A DNA stretch of 64,000 bases from Marsupella aquatica (lineage: Eukaryota > Marchantiophyta). Below the pieces are notes generated by a model. It worked only from the letters and a program-made list of their open reading frames with translations, did not search any database and was not told the DNA's origin. Where the stretch lies: contig OZ316891.1 in NCBI GenBank assembly GCA_973895155.1, positions 29,450,001 through 29,514,000 on the forward strand, given 5' to 3'. A program made the position numbers and the translations under genes. Shown in pieces: positions 47,937-58,800 of the stretch. Position 1 is the first letter of the stretch. Each line of letters opens with the position of its first letter.

Positions 47937-50900
47937 ATAAATTTTAGAATTTTTACGTTTAAGATCTCAAATGAGGCTGAAGAGGGACCTGAAGACTACT
48001 TTGAAGTGTTATGAGACTTTCAAGCCCATCTGAGGTCAACCCGGATTGATATTAGAGAAGGAGGATCGACCCGGAACTTTTTACTATAAGCCTTGAATGA
48101 GATATAAAGCTTATACCGAGACTCTACTCAACAACAGCTGTCCATTGCCAAAGTTTTTAAAATCACAAGTCAAACACAGGCACGACCACAACAGAATCCG
48201 GATATAAGGAAGGAGAGTCGATCCGGCCTCTCACACCTCTCAAAGCCGAACTTAGTAGGTTTTGAGCTCCCGAGCGCATTAGGCTATTTAAGCAGTAGAG
48301 TGAGGAGGCTCTATCCTTTTGGTAGAGGATCTTGGGTCCGGATTATAGGACCAATCTTGCATTGCATGATGAGAGCCTGGATATGAGGGTACTGACTGAT
48401 TCATTGTGAGGGGAATGCCTACTCCACCGCTGGAAGTGAAGGCAGGAAGTTTGAGATCCTGGTCGTGAATACATCGGTTGTGAGAAGGGAAGCCAGGTCA
48501 ACCCGGACATCACCATTGCAGGCCCTATTGAGTCCAGATTTTCCCCACGTTAGATGACCCTGTATTGTGGTTGATGAAATCTTGATGCAATTCTTCCGAA
48601 ACGATTTTCAGTTGATCAAAAACGCTGCGGCCAGGTCGACTCAGACATTTCTACCATTGGTCGACACCGAAGCGATTGAATATTCTGAAGTTGCAGAATT
48701 GTAGAGCTTGCCGTAGAGGAGGCAGAACATTTATTGGAAATCAATTTGTTACTTCCAGAAATCCTATGGAGCAAGGGGCGGATCCAGCCGGAATGTCCAC
48801 TTCTCGCGTCTCTAAGGGGCATTCAACCTCAACATCACCTGCACCTACTCCGGTTAAAGCCCCTGTGAGACGATCGAAGAGAAAAGAGGTCCCCATTGCC
48901 ATGAAAATTCTGAGGCCAGCTATTCCGGACAGTGAAGCTGAGAAGGTCAAACTGAGGGAGTCTTTGCTCAGGATGGGCTGTGAGTCTCTGATGGAGCTAC
49001 CCTGGAGTTATCAAAGCAAAGATATGATCAAAGAGATCCGATCCAAGGAGTATCCGGCTGAGTTTAAGGATACCTCCAGAGGCCGACCTGAGCGATGGAC
49101 TCAGATGATGATTGCAGGAGATTTTGTATTGGAAGATGAAGGAGAAGGTCCAGTGGGGAGAGCTGTCAATCTAATCCTTCCTTACTTCAAAGGAGCCATC
49201 AACAGTAAGGATGGGTTCAATGTTTCTAAGTGTTTGGATCCTGATCTGAGACGAGTCTTCAGCTTTCTGCTACCCCTGCTGTACCCTGAGAAGCCAAGAA
49301 GAGTTACTGTTGGAGTTGGCTCTACCATTGTTGCTGCTTACAAAGGAGAAAGAAAAGTCAACTGGGCTAAGCTTATCTTTGATTTGATAAGGAAGTTGGT
49401 ACAGAACCTATCCAACAAGAGTCCTACTCCCCTCTCCTGCTACCTGGTACATCTATATAGCTTTGAAGGAGTCTTGTTCAGAGAGGAGAAGAAATTACTA
49501 TTGGCCAAGTTCAACTTCATAAAGTATGGAGAGATAGATTCAGATATCACCCAGGCCACCTCTGATGACAGTGAGGATGAGGAACCAACAGAGACAAATC
49601 CTCGAAAGACCCGGTCTGCTGCCCGGAACCTCGACCCGGACTTTGCCGACCCGGCCTTCGTCGACCCGGCTGAATTTCCGGATGCACCCGGCCATGCCTC
49701 CCTAGACACCCTAGTTGATTTCCAGATCATCTCAGACACATTCTAGAAGGTGAAGAGGAAGACCACTGTGATGGAGAAGGCCATCACTGATATTTCTCAA
49801 AAGTTAGGAGTGAAACCAGGGCAGATTCTTGAAAAGATCTCCACCATGAGTGATGCCACAGATAAGAGGAAGTTGGAGAAGGAGAATGAGTTCCTCAAGA
49901 AGAAGGTATCTAAACTCAAACAACAGTTGGAAAGGAGTAAGAAGAAGAATGAGCTTGAGCATACTCTCCAACTCAGTATCACTCAATCTTTGGATCTGAT
50001 TGAGCCTTTGACTAAGATAGCTTCTCTGGATCTTCTTAAGGCCCAAATTTATGATGAGTATTTGGCCAAGAACACCACACCCATCCTTTTCTCCAAGATT
50101 AACCATTTAGTGGTAGATGTGAGTACCAAGATGGATGATGCACTTACGAGTCTCTCAAAGACCTGTGAAGCCTTAAGGGAGATGAGTGACTTGACTACAG
50201 AGGAGCTATTAACTGATATTGAGATTCCTCCCTTTACTACCAGATCTTTCTCTCCTAGTCCTCATGAAGGAGTCTATTCCACTGGCCCCTCATCACCCCT
50301 CAACCCTCCTGGTTTCCCCACTCCCAGTACACACTTCCACTCCCATTCTTACACTTATTCTCATGACCCAAGTGCCCATCAGGAGAACATGGATATTGAC
50401 CCGTCCATCCCTTTTACCACTGGCCAGCAGGAAGTTTTCCTTCGACCAGAACCCCTTGCCATGGCTAACCCTGAGGAGGTTCCTTCCCAAAAGCCAGGAC
50501 CAGAATAGAGTTATATTTAGAGAGTTAGAGCCACATTAGTTTAAACTTAGAAATAGCTATATAGATTAGTATATGAGTAAGTAGACTCCAATATTTTGTT
50601 GATGTATCCATTGGAGACTCTACTCCATTTTTGACTAGGATAGTTCACTTTTATTTACATATTTCTTTAGACTTGGGTTTTGAAGAGGCATGTCTTTTCA
50701 TAATCTCCACTTTTAGTACAAAAGGAGGAGAACCCAAAGTCAACCTTGAGAGAGAAAATATACATTTTGATTTCCTCATTGTCTTTAAAGGAATCTATGT
50801 CTTTTCTTCCCTTCTTTTTACCATGGTTGAGTAAAAGGAAGAAGTTTTAGCAACCCTTGAGTTGTTGTGAAGTGTTCAATGAATGCTAGAGTGTGCCTTA

Positions 50901-51497
50901 ATGATATTGAAAGATCAATGAGATTTGTGATCAATACATTTGGAAGATTCACCAAAGAGGAAATTGACATTTACATAGAACTCAAACAAACAATCTTAAG
51001 GATTGTAGGAGAAGTAAACCAATTCGAGTATCCTAGTACCGTCTTAAGCAAGACCAAAAAAGTGTCCCGGGTTGATTTACATTGTTGTCTTCTAAATTCA
51101 ATAGATGGAGAAGAGTTGCTACGAGAAATCAAAAAGTATAGAAAATGTTGATTTCTGAATCTTAAATTAGGCCATAATCCTTATTGAAAGAGTGGTGATG
51201 GTCAGAAATTCAATTCCCTTGCACTTTGAAAACTCCTATCAACTCTCTCTCTAGTTTCAATCTTTATTAATTCTAGTCTTTATTATTGCACTGTGAATCC
51301 TAAGGATTACCCACTTGAGTTTGTGGTTAAACACTTATGTTAAAGAGATCATTAGAAATCTCTCCAACCTAAGAATGTTGGTGTAAACTTCTCAAATCGT
51401 GTTAATTAGGTCTTTTCGATCTTATCCACTCCTAACCGGAACGAAATCGAGTTGTTAAGGAGTAAATAGTCATTTATCTCTTTATCACCTTGCTACA
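47937..51497 (+). mobile_element. Nested element B (gag-like, no RT seen)
   Basis: Interrupts the T transposase downstream of element A. TAACC occurs on both sides (47932-47936 and 51498-51502), a 5-bp candidate target duplication. The first bases (ATAAATTTTAGAATTTTTA) resemble the beginning of element A (GAAAATTTTAAATTTTTTTA near 43167), and both end near GGAACGAA.[A/T]CGAGTT and finally CTACA. A purine-rich AAAAGGAGGAG at about 50719 could be a polypurine tract, but no LTR pair was found. Confidence 0.55.
48766..50508 (+). pseudogene. Gag-like protein gene of element B, one in-frame stop
   Basis: ATG at 48766 (MEQGADPAGMSTSRVSKG). A single TAG at 49744-49746 splits a frame that stays open to 50508, 581 codons in total. 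First part: basic Pro/Ser/Thr N-terminus, then the core shared with element A (GFNVSKC.DPDLR, LLYPEKP, STIVAAYKG, VNWAKLIFD, SPTPLSCYLVHLY), then an acidic tail with Asp-Pro repeats. Second part: a strong coiled coil (EKENEFLKKKVSKLKQQLE) and a Pro/Ser/His-rich end. The stop could be a CAG-to-TAG change or, less likely, a readthrough site. Conserved architecture (globular core, coiled coil, low-complexity end) fits a capsid-type protein; that is inference. Confidence 0.6.
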
Positions 51498-54325
51498 TAA
51501 CCTAAACAAGAGCAAGGAGGGATATAGGTTTAAGCCAGGGACAAAGCTTTTGTGCCAGATACTATTCTTGCATGGTGGTCGGCGCATTGTTGATTGCCTT
51601 GCGAGTAATGGAATAGGCCCTAGTCTAAACACCCTGCAACGAGACAAGAGAGGTATGATAGTATTTCGAGTTGGTGTCCATGCTGAGCAGTTCCAGTTTA
51701 TTGCTGAGGTGTACTCACAAATCAAAACTTGACTGAACATATCAGGGCCTATACCTTGTTATTTGGCAGAGGATGAAACCTGTGTAAAGCGAACAGTCAG
51801 GTGCTTTGTTCTTCCTTTTCTCTCTTGGGTAATGATGGTCTGCCATTCTGTCATTCAAAATCGTAGAGTTATGTGTGAGCACTGAATGTAAGGGCAGTTC
51901 TGCCGTTGCTTGCAGATGGTTGTCAAAACATGATACACTCATAGGGTTTTGCAGTCGCAAAGTCAACCATGAATGTAAGGTCGGGCTGGAGATACCAGTG
52001 GGGGAAGGAGAAGGTGGCTTCAACAACATTGTTGATGCTTTTGGTAATTCCATTGTAGGGCATCAGGCAAGGTGTATCATAGTGAGTCCCCTGGCTGAAG
52101 GGTTTCCTCACTTGTGTGTTGTGGCCAGTACAACATGCAATAAATTTGATGCTCATTGGGTTAGAAGTGGGTGGGTGGAAGTAGAGGACTTGTGGACTAC
52201 TCATTGCCTTGAGAAAGTGGGTCCTATCTTGGGGCATGCAAGTGATGGAGATTCTCGAAGGAGAAAGCTCATGTTGCAGGATTATGTAGGGAGAGGTGTA
52301 CCAGGCCCAAGATAGAACCTCAGGTGGGAAGGTTGGCAACTGACACATTCAATGACCACCGATACACCCTTAATACACGCTGTGGGGCTACACGATCAAG
52401 ATTATATTCACAATAGGAAAAAGCTAGTGAATCCATTGGATTCTACTTCCAGGACTTTGAAGTTAGGATCACAAATGGCAAATTTGAGTCACCTAATACA
52501 CCTAGAGGAGTTATATGATGTAAGTGAGCATGGTTTGAATAAGGTTGACATAAAACGGATTGATAGGCAAAATTGGGCTAGTGCACAAAGGCTCTAGCCG
52601 AAAAGTGAGTCAGACACTGAGGGCAATGCGGATGCGTTTGGATGCAAGAATAGAGCTTACTCTTGGGACAGAGGTTTACACTCGAATATGTGCAGATTAT
52701 TTGGACATATTTCTGAATACTTTGCGAGAGCGGATTGTGTTGTGTGCAAAAGTGGGCTTCTTTTTGAGGCTTTGGCGTCTGTGGTGTTTTCATGGGAACC
52801 ATGCAGTGGGGGGAAACACTCAACGAATAACTTTTTCCAAAAATTGCATACCCATGCAAACTTTCCTTGACATTCAAATGTCTGTTCATTTTGTAGTCCT
52901 CTTGATAATCCAATTTAGGGATAATTTAAGACATCTTCCAGTGCCTTTGTACCTAACAGGGTCAGATGCTTGCGAACAGTTCTTCTCCAAGGTAGGAGGC
53001 ATGAGGGGCAATGAGCGAAGCTATGACATAGCAGAATTAGTGGACTGTGCTACAAATCTGAACCGATTGGTTGCAATGGATCTGGCTGAGGGAATGATGG
53101 GTGTTGGGAAGAGCCATAAGAAACACTCAACCATCTGGATGGATCTTCATCCGGTAGCCAATCATAGGGAGGAAGATCACATGAATTATACTGGAATTGA
53201 GAGTAATGCAAAAATCGTGAAAGCTCTACAGGAGGGCTTTGTATTGGCCCAAGGTGCTGCAATTGAGTTAGAGATGAATCCCTCCACATCTTGCAGGGAC
53301 CAGGTGTGGTGGAAAACGCCTTGGAAGATTGAAGCAAAAGGGGTAAAGTTTGGTGGATGGTGTGATATCAATGTGGATACTTTGGTATCTTCTTTGGATC
53401 ATTCTTTGGGTCCAAGATTGGGTGTAGTGGTTGCAAATGAAGGTGAATCATCCGCTGCTGTTGTGAAAGAGGGTGTAGTAGTTGCGCAAGAAGGTGAATC
53501 AGCTTCTGCTCCTGTCGAAGAGGAGGCTATTCCTGAGGTCTTTACTGGTGAGGACATAGAGACAGCGTGCGCTCAGGTGTCCGCTACTATGAACATTCTG
53601 CATTATGCCTGCTGTATGGGGCACCAAGAAAGGATGTGAAACCAACTGTAAGTTACCAAGATCGACAGATCTACAAGAGCACATTGGTTAGTCAATTAGT
53701 TGGGAACCCTCTTCTTAGTAAGGATCGCTTGACCCGTGTACGACAAAGTATTTACTTCAACAATTTAGTGGACAAACCAAACATTCGGGAAGGTGTTCAA
53801 ACTATGTTCATGACAGTAGGCAATGACTGTGGAGTGTTTTTTCTTGATGAAAGTGAGCAGGTGACTAGGACCACCAGGAACACAATGGCGTTATCACAAA
53901 GTAATAAAGGGAAGGGAAAAGGAAAGAGGTTGGCAGAGCCAAGCAGTCAAACATCAAAGAGGCCAAGAGGTGAACTTGTACAGGTTTCTTCTATTTCTGG
54001 GGGAAAGTATGTCTGGTGGATTGGGAGAGTGCAAAGCATCCATAGAAAATATGGAAATAATTTAGCCAGGTCTAGGGAAGCATTAGATTTGCTTGATAGG
54101 CCTAGTGCTGAAGACTGTTGTCAAGTGGTTTTCAATTGGTTTACTCCGATTGGGAGCAGTAAGCACAAATTTGCCTACAATATGGTAGATCCACAGTCCA
54201 TTGACCTGGATTGTGTGATATCAACAGTGAATTTTACAGTTGATCCACTGTACCCAACAGTCTTCAAGTTGCATCCAGATGATGTAACTACTCTGGACAA
54301 TTTTGTCACAAACAAGATTGTGTAA
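51498..54325 (+). pseudogene. Transposase of element T, block 3 (DDE catalytic region)
   Basis: Continues block 2 after element B: YRFKPGTKLLCQILFLHGGRR, then with a phase change CRWLSKHDTLIGF. Key motifs: GHASDGDSRRRKLML (about 52235-52275), HDQDYIHNRKKL (about 52391), DRQNWASAQRL (about 52560), GFFLRLWRLW, QTFLDIQMSVHFV and LTGSDACEQFFSK (about 52955). The spaced Asp, Asp and Glu in these motifs are likely DDE catalytic residues. Breaks: TAG near 52313, frameshift near 52597, frameshift near 53630. After that the C-terminus runs DRQIYKSTLVSQLVG to DNFVTNKIV (54325). The superfamily was not certain from memory (KDZ-like and P-element/THAP9-like are the closest impressions). Not functional as it stands. 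Confidence 0.7.
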
Positions 54326-54442
54326 TTATCATCATTTGCGTAAGGCTACACCAAAGTGTGTATCATCTGATGGTTACATACTTAGTTTGAGCTTGCTGCA
54401 ACTTTGTATTGGTAGGATACCAGTTTTTAAATGTAGTGTAGT

Positions 54443-55114
54443 ATGTATGGCGATTGTACTTGTAATTCAAACTCTGATATTCCTACTGCTATTGATACGT
54501 GCTTCCTTGGTCTACTGTTGGATCAGTTTGATTTGCTTGCTAGAATGGCTTCTAACAGGTACATGATTGCTACTTGCAATAATGGCTTGGAGCCTGTGGT
54601 CGGGCCTGTGGATTCAATTCTAAGTCAAGTGGCAACAACAAAGGATCCTGAATTGCATAGGATCGATGATGAAGCAAAATGGAGCAACATGGAGAATGAC
54701 GTGTAGATGGACGTGCAGACAAATGGATCCTATGGGCTCCTTCTTAGGCCAATCGGGAGTCCAGTTCATGGGTGTGGAGGTGAACATGTTGTCTCAGATG
54801 AGGTTCGTGTATTAGAAGTGGCAGGTGTGGAGGCCCCAGTGGAGGCGAGACTAGAGGGGTTCTTCAAAATTGTTCCTGGTTTGGATTCCAATTTGATGAC
54901 TAGTGTTGTACCAACACACTTCCTGCAACAAATATTTTGGCGAGCTGGATTGCCTCCTGGGTGGCCTGCAATCTGTTGTCCTACAAACTCGCCTACAAAC
55001 GATGATGAGGATGGGGATGGGGATGAGGTTGATTTTGATGAGATTCTGTTCAATTTGTGTGATGATAGTTCTGTAGCCCATTCTGTAGTTGGGGGAACCC
55101 ACTGGATACTTTAG
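54443..55114 (+). pseudogene. Unidentified acidic frame at the end of element T
   Basis: One phase from about 54443 to 55114 with a single TAG at 54704-54706. Segments: GLLLDQFDLLARMASNRYM, then FFKIVPGLDSNLMTSVVPTHFLQQIFWRAGLPPGW (quoted in part as FKIVPGLDSN and IFWRAGLPPGW), ending in an Asp/Glu-rich stretch. No family recognised. Same strand as the transposase and inside the candidate inverted ends, so probably part of T. Confidence 0.3.
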
Positions 55115-55664
55115 TGTCCCAAGTGAGTCCTTCTGTTAGTACCTATACCTGCACCTAGATTAGTTGTATCTTAGCTATCTGGTTTGTAACCTCGTTAAGT
55201 TTGTAATAGTCTCTCCAGGCCAATGTACCGTGCAGGCCTTGTGCAGGTGGTGCCCATGCTTGTGTGGGTGTTTCTACTGCCTACCTATCTTGCCCAGTCT
55301 TGCCTATACGAGTTTAGCCATATTGGTAAAACATATATGCATTGTATGCATTATTGTATGCCCCACTGGGGTCCCGCTGTAAGCATCATTATTTTGCAAA
55401 ATTTTGTATCTTGTATCTTGTAAGTTAACCCTATCTTGAGGTTTTCTACTTATAATTCCTGAATGTGTTTTTAAATATAGATTTTATCAGTTTTATAATG
55501 CACTTAAGGGTGCCAAAAATTATCAGCAATTAAGTTTTTAGATATAATAAGGGTAATGTAAATGAAGGAAAAAAATACTAAGAAGGGGTAGGCAAGAGGG
55601 CTCCGGTCACAGGGGGGTACACTTAATATACATAGAGTGAGGGCCCAGGGGAATTCGCAGCCCA

Positions 55665-57200
55665 AGGGAATACAGAACATAACCCCACCAGCACTAGCGT
55701 TTTGCAGTCTGTTTTTTTCTGGCAAAACTAGCCAAATACCATGTTTATGGAAAGTAAATTGAAGCCAAAATGGACCCAAGTTGTCAATTATACAATCTCT
55801 AAGGACTGGGATCCCCTTTATAGTTTAGCCCACTCACAGTAGTTTGGCTTCCAAAAGTTTTTGGTCAGCAAGTTTTTACAATCAATTTTCCCTTGATCTG
55901 CACTGATCAGGTTCTCACTTGATATGCAGTGGAACTGTCTGTTCTTGGGATTGTTAGAAGTAGAGTTGAAAGATCTTTCCAACTAGTTTAATGCAGTCAA
56001 CCTCATTACAAATTAGAGGGAGCCAAAAATTTTCAAAGTGTATCCCATCCATGGGGTCTCACATCACCTCCAACCTTTTAGTTGTCTTACACCCCAAAAA
56101 TTTAAGAAATTAGTTTGGAATGTCCTTGGAATGCTGTAAATTCTGGTTTCAAATTCCCATCTTTTTCTTTAAGTCTCAGAATTGTATTTAAGAGACCCTA
56201 ACATTCTTACACATAAATTTGTAAGTTCTCCCTTAGAACTAATAAAATTACAATATGCATGTGTTGTGCTGTTTTCACAAAAGTCAGACCAAGCCAGAGC
56301 TCTTTACTTGCTGTACACCCTTCCTGCTTCTAAGATTTTTTTCTTGTCAAACTTTGACATTCAAATTCTCCCTGGATAGAGTGGAATAGGCGATTTTTGG
56401 ATTCATTAGAAGTAGCTTGGAATTATCTGTCCACTAGTCTTATGTAGTCAATTTTTGTTAATCATTGCTAGAGCTACACTTCAGTCAAAGTGACAGTGAA
56501 ATTGTAGCCAATTTGGTCAAATTATTCATCATGGAATGCTGAGGGGTAAATTTTACTAGACTAATTTTCAGTGCATTAATATAAAGCATTAGTGCTTTTG
56601 TTTTGTCATGTCTCCTCCTTCTCTACTCGCCTTGCAGTTGAAAAACTAAAAATTATTTTAAGACTCACAATTATCAACTTTTAAACCCAAAACTCCGATG
56701 GACCACCAAAACATGGTCCACGGGAACAATGTGTCCAACAGGGAGGTCCATCCAGGCTTCATTTCCCTCGGGTGGGGTTTTTGTTCTTTGGCACTGCGAT
56801 AGCTTATGTCTCTTTGATTAACAGAGCACTCTGTCTCATTCAAGTCATTCTGTAGGTTGAAGCATTTTCCATGCTTCTCCTTCTCTCGCTTGGGAGCAGT
56901 GCTTGTGCTTCTTTGAGTTGTCAATTTGTTTGCCACTACAGTCTAGTCTATAGTGTCTAAGTGTAGGCTCCTGGGAAGATACCCCAAGCCTGCAGTTGTT
57001 GACATTATGCACTTCATCATAAGTGCATGTTGCACATTTCCATATGTGCTTGTTGCACTTTCCCATAAGTGCACAAAATTGCATATGCACTTCCACAAAT
57101 GTCTTGTCAGGTCATAGGCAGGACTCATACCCAGAATCTTCATAGTGCACCATTCAACTGGATAAGTGCATGAATCTACAATGTGTAGAACTTGTCTGTT
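55665..57200. other. Gene-free interval with dispersed repeat fragments
   Basis: No supported gene. 56460-56600 resembles 30700-30850 (CTACACTTC.GTCAAAGTGA, GGAATGC.GAGG.GTAAATT, ATTAATAT), so both belong to a dispersed family of unknown class. Confidence 0.4.
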
Positions 57201-57249
57201 GTACTGGATACAAATGCTTCTAACATATGTGATGCAATAGTTGATTAAT

Positions 57250-58100
57250 GCATCTCTACTCTTACATAAATGCTCTTATGTAGTTTAGTGATGGGCAACC
57301 TGCACTTACAGATGATACATTTATTGGTGCATACAAAGAAGTTTGCTGTATCATTGAGAGATTACAGCCTTACAGGACCACCCTGCACTTACCCAAGGAA
57401 TGGAGTGATACACACTTGTAAGTCTGCTGTATTATTGAGGGATCACAGGACCACCCTGCACTTACCCATTACTGAGGGATTACAGGACCACCCTGCACTT
57501 ACCCATTACTGAGGGATTACAGGACCACCCTGCGCTTACCCACGGAATGGAGTGACACACCCTTGTAAATTTGCTGTATTATTGAGGGATTGCAGGACCA
57601 CCCTGCACTTACCCATGCAATGCAATGATACACACTGCACTTATCCACGTTAGCTTTGATACACACTGCACTTATCCATGTTAGCTTGCAGGTAGGCATC
57701 TTGTGGAAGCCCTTATGTATTTGTGGTTTAGTGATGGGCAACTTGCACTTACAGATGATATATTTAGTAGTGCATTTATTGGTGCATTTACAAAGTAATT
57801 TGCTGTATTATTGAGGGATTACAGGACCACCCTGCACTTATCCACTGTAGATTACACACTGCACTTATCCACTGTAGATTACACACTGCACTTATCCACG
57901 TTAGCTTGTAGTAGGGTAGGCATCTTGTGGAAGCCCTTATGTATTTGTGGTTTAGTGATGGGCAACCTGCACTTACAGAAGATACATTATTAGTGCATTT
58001 ATTGGTGCATTTACAAAGTAATTTGCTGTATTATTGAGGGATTATAGGACCACCCTGCACTTATCCACGGTAGTGATTGTAGTAGGGTAGGTTGCAGCAT
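57250..58100. repeat. Compound tandem repeat with GCACTTA motifs
   Basis: A short unit (GAGGGATTACAGGACCACCC, then TGCACTTACCCA) is repeated at about 57420-57610. A longer unit containing GGAAGCCCTTATGTATTTGT, GGTTTAGTGATGGGCAACYT and the short unit recurs at about 57270, 57700 and 57945. Several CACTGCACTTATCCAC spacers lie between. No coding capacity. Confidence 0.85.
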
Positions 58101-58800
58101 CTTGTGGAAGCTCCGCGCAGCAATTTAGCAGAGGTATTTGCTTGATAGACCCTCAAAATGAAACTTGTTACTTGATCCACCTCTGAGGTCTATGAACGGC
58201 CCAGATCTGAGATTGAAAGGTCCATCAATGGTCCAGATTGGGGAAAAATATCGAGGGGGTTGATGAACCAAACTTTTTCCAGAGGGTCTCTTCTAAGTAT
58301 ATCCCTCAATTTTAGCGCCATCTATGTGTGAAAATCGTTCTTCTAGTCGTTTGCAACTAGGTCGGAGCGTTTTCTCTATCTCCCGCCAACAAATCTCAGT
58401 TCTGCTGATTCTCTGTCTCGTTTTCGCTCGACACTGCATTTGGTTTAGGCATTCTGTCCGAGCTCGCTACTGCATTTTGGCTTAGGCATTCTGTCGAGCT
58501 CAGCGCAGACATGTGGGCTTTGCAAACCCTCTGTCTGTGCGCGACGGGGGTTTCGAGCATTGGAGGCTCTTTGAATTCGACGTACTAAAGTTTCTGCAAT
58601 GACTATGGCTCCTGCAGTTCACTTGAACTTCTCTGCGGCAATCGCGACTCCCGGTTATCGTGGTGTAACAAGCAACTGAAGGAATTAAGAATCTCTGGCC
58701 CGGTTCTTCCCCTCTCTCGGGCGATTTCATGCTGCGGACAAGGGTCCTGCTGAGGGACGGACAACGATTTTAGAGAGAGGGATTGCGCAATTAGGGTGCA
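58101..58800. promoter_or_regulatory. Presumed promoter and leader of eIF2B gamma
   Basis: Region between the repeat array and the start codon. A duplicated phrase TTAGGCATTCTGTC[C]GAGCTC occurs near 58446-58462 and 58483-58500. The core promoter could not be placed with confidence. Minus-strand frames here (58500-58730, 58603-59109) are antisense to the gene and not claimed. Confidence 0.35.

Larger units (their letters stand above)
37271..55664 (+). mobile_element. Candidate large DNA transposon (T) containing two nested elements
   Basis: A DDE-transposase-like reading frame is split by two inserts (A and B) but is collinear when they are removed. Candidate ends: GGAATTCGCCCCTGGGCCCT at 37275-37294 and its near-exact inverted copy at 55640-55657 (one inserted base; further partial matches outside the core). 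No target duplication was found outside these ends, and the core is built of two short palindromes, so the boundaries are provisional. The transposase itself is better supported than the limits. Without A and B the element would be about 10.9 kb. Confidence 0.45.
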
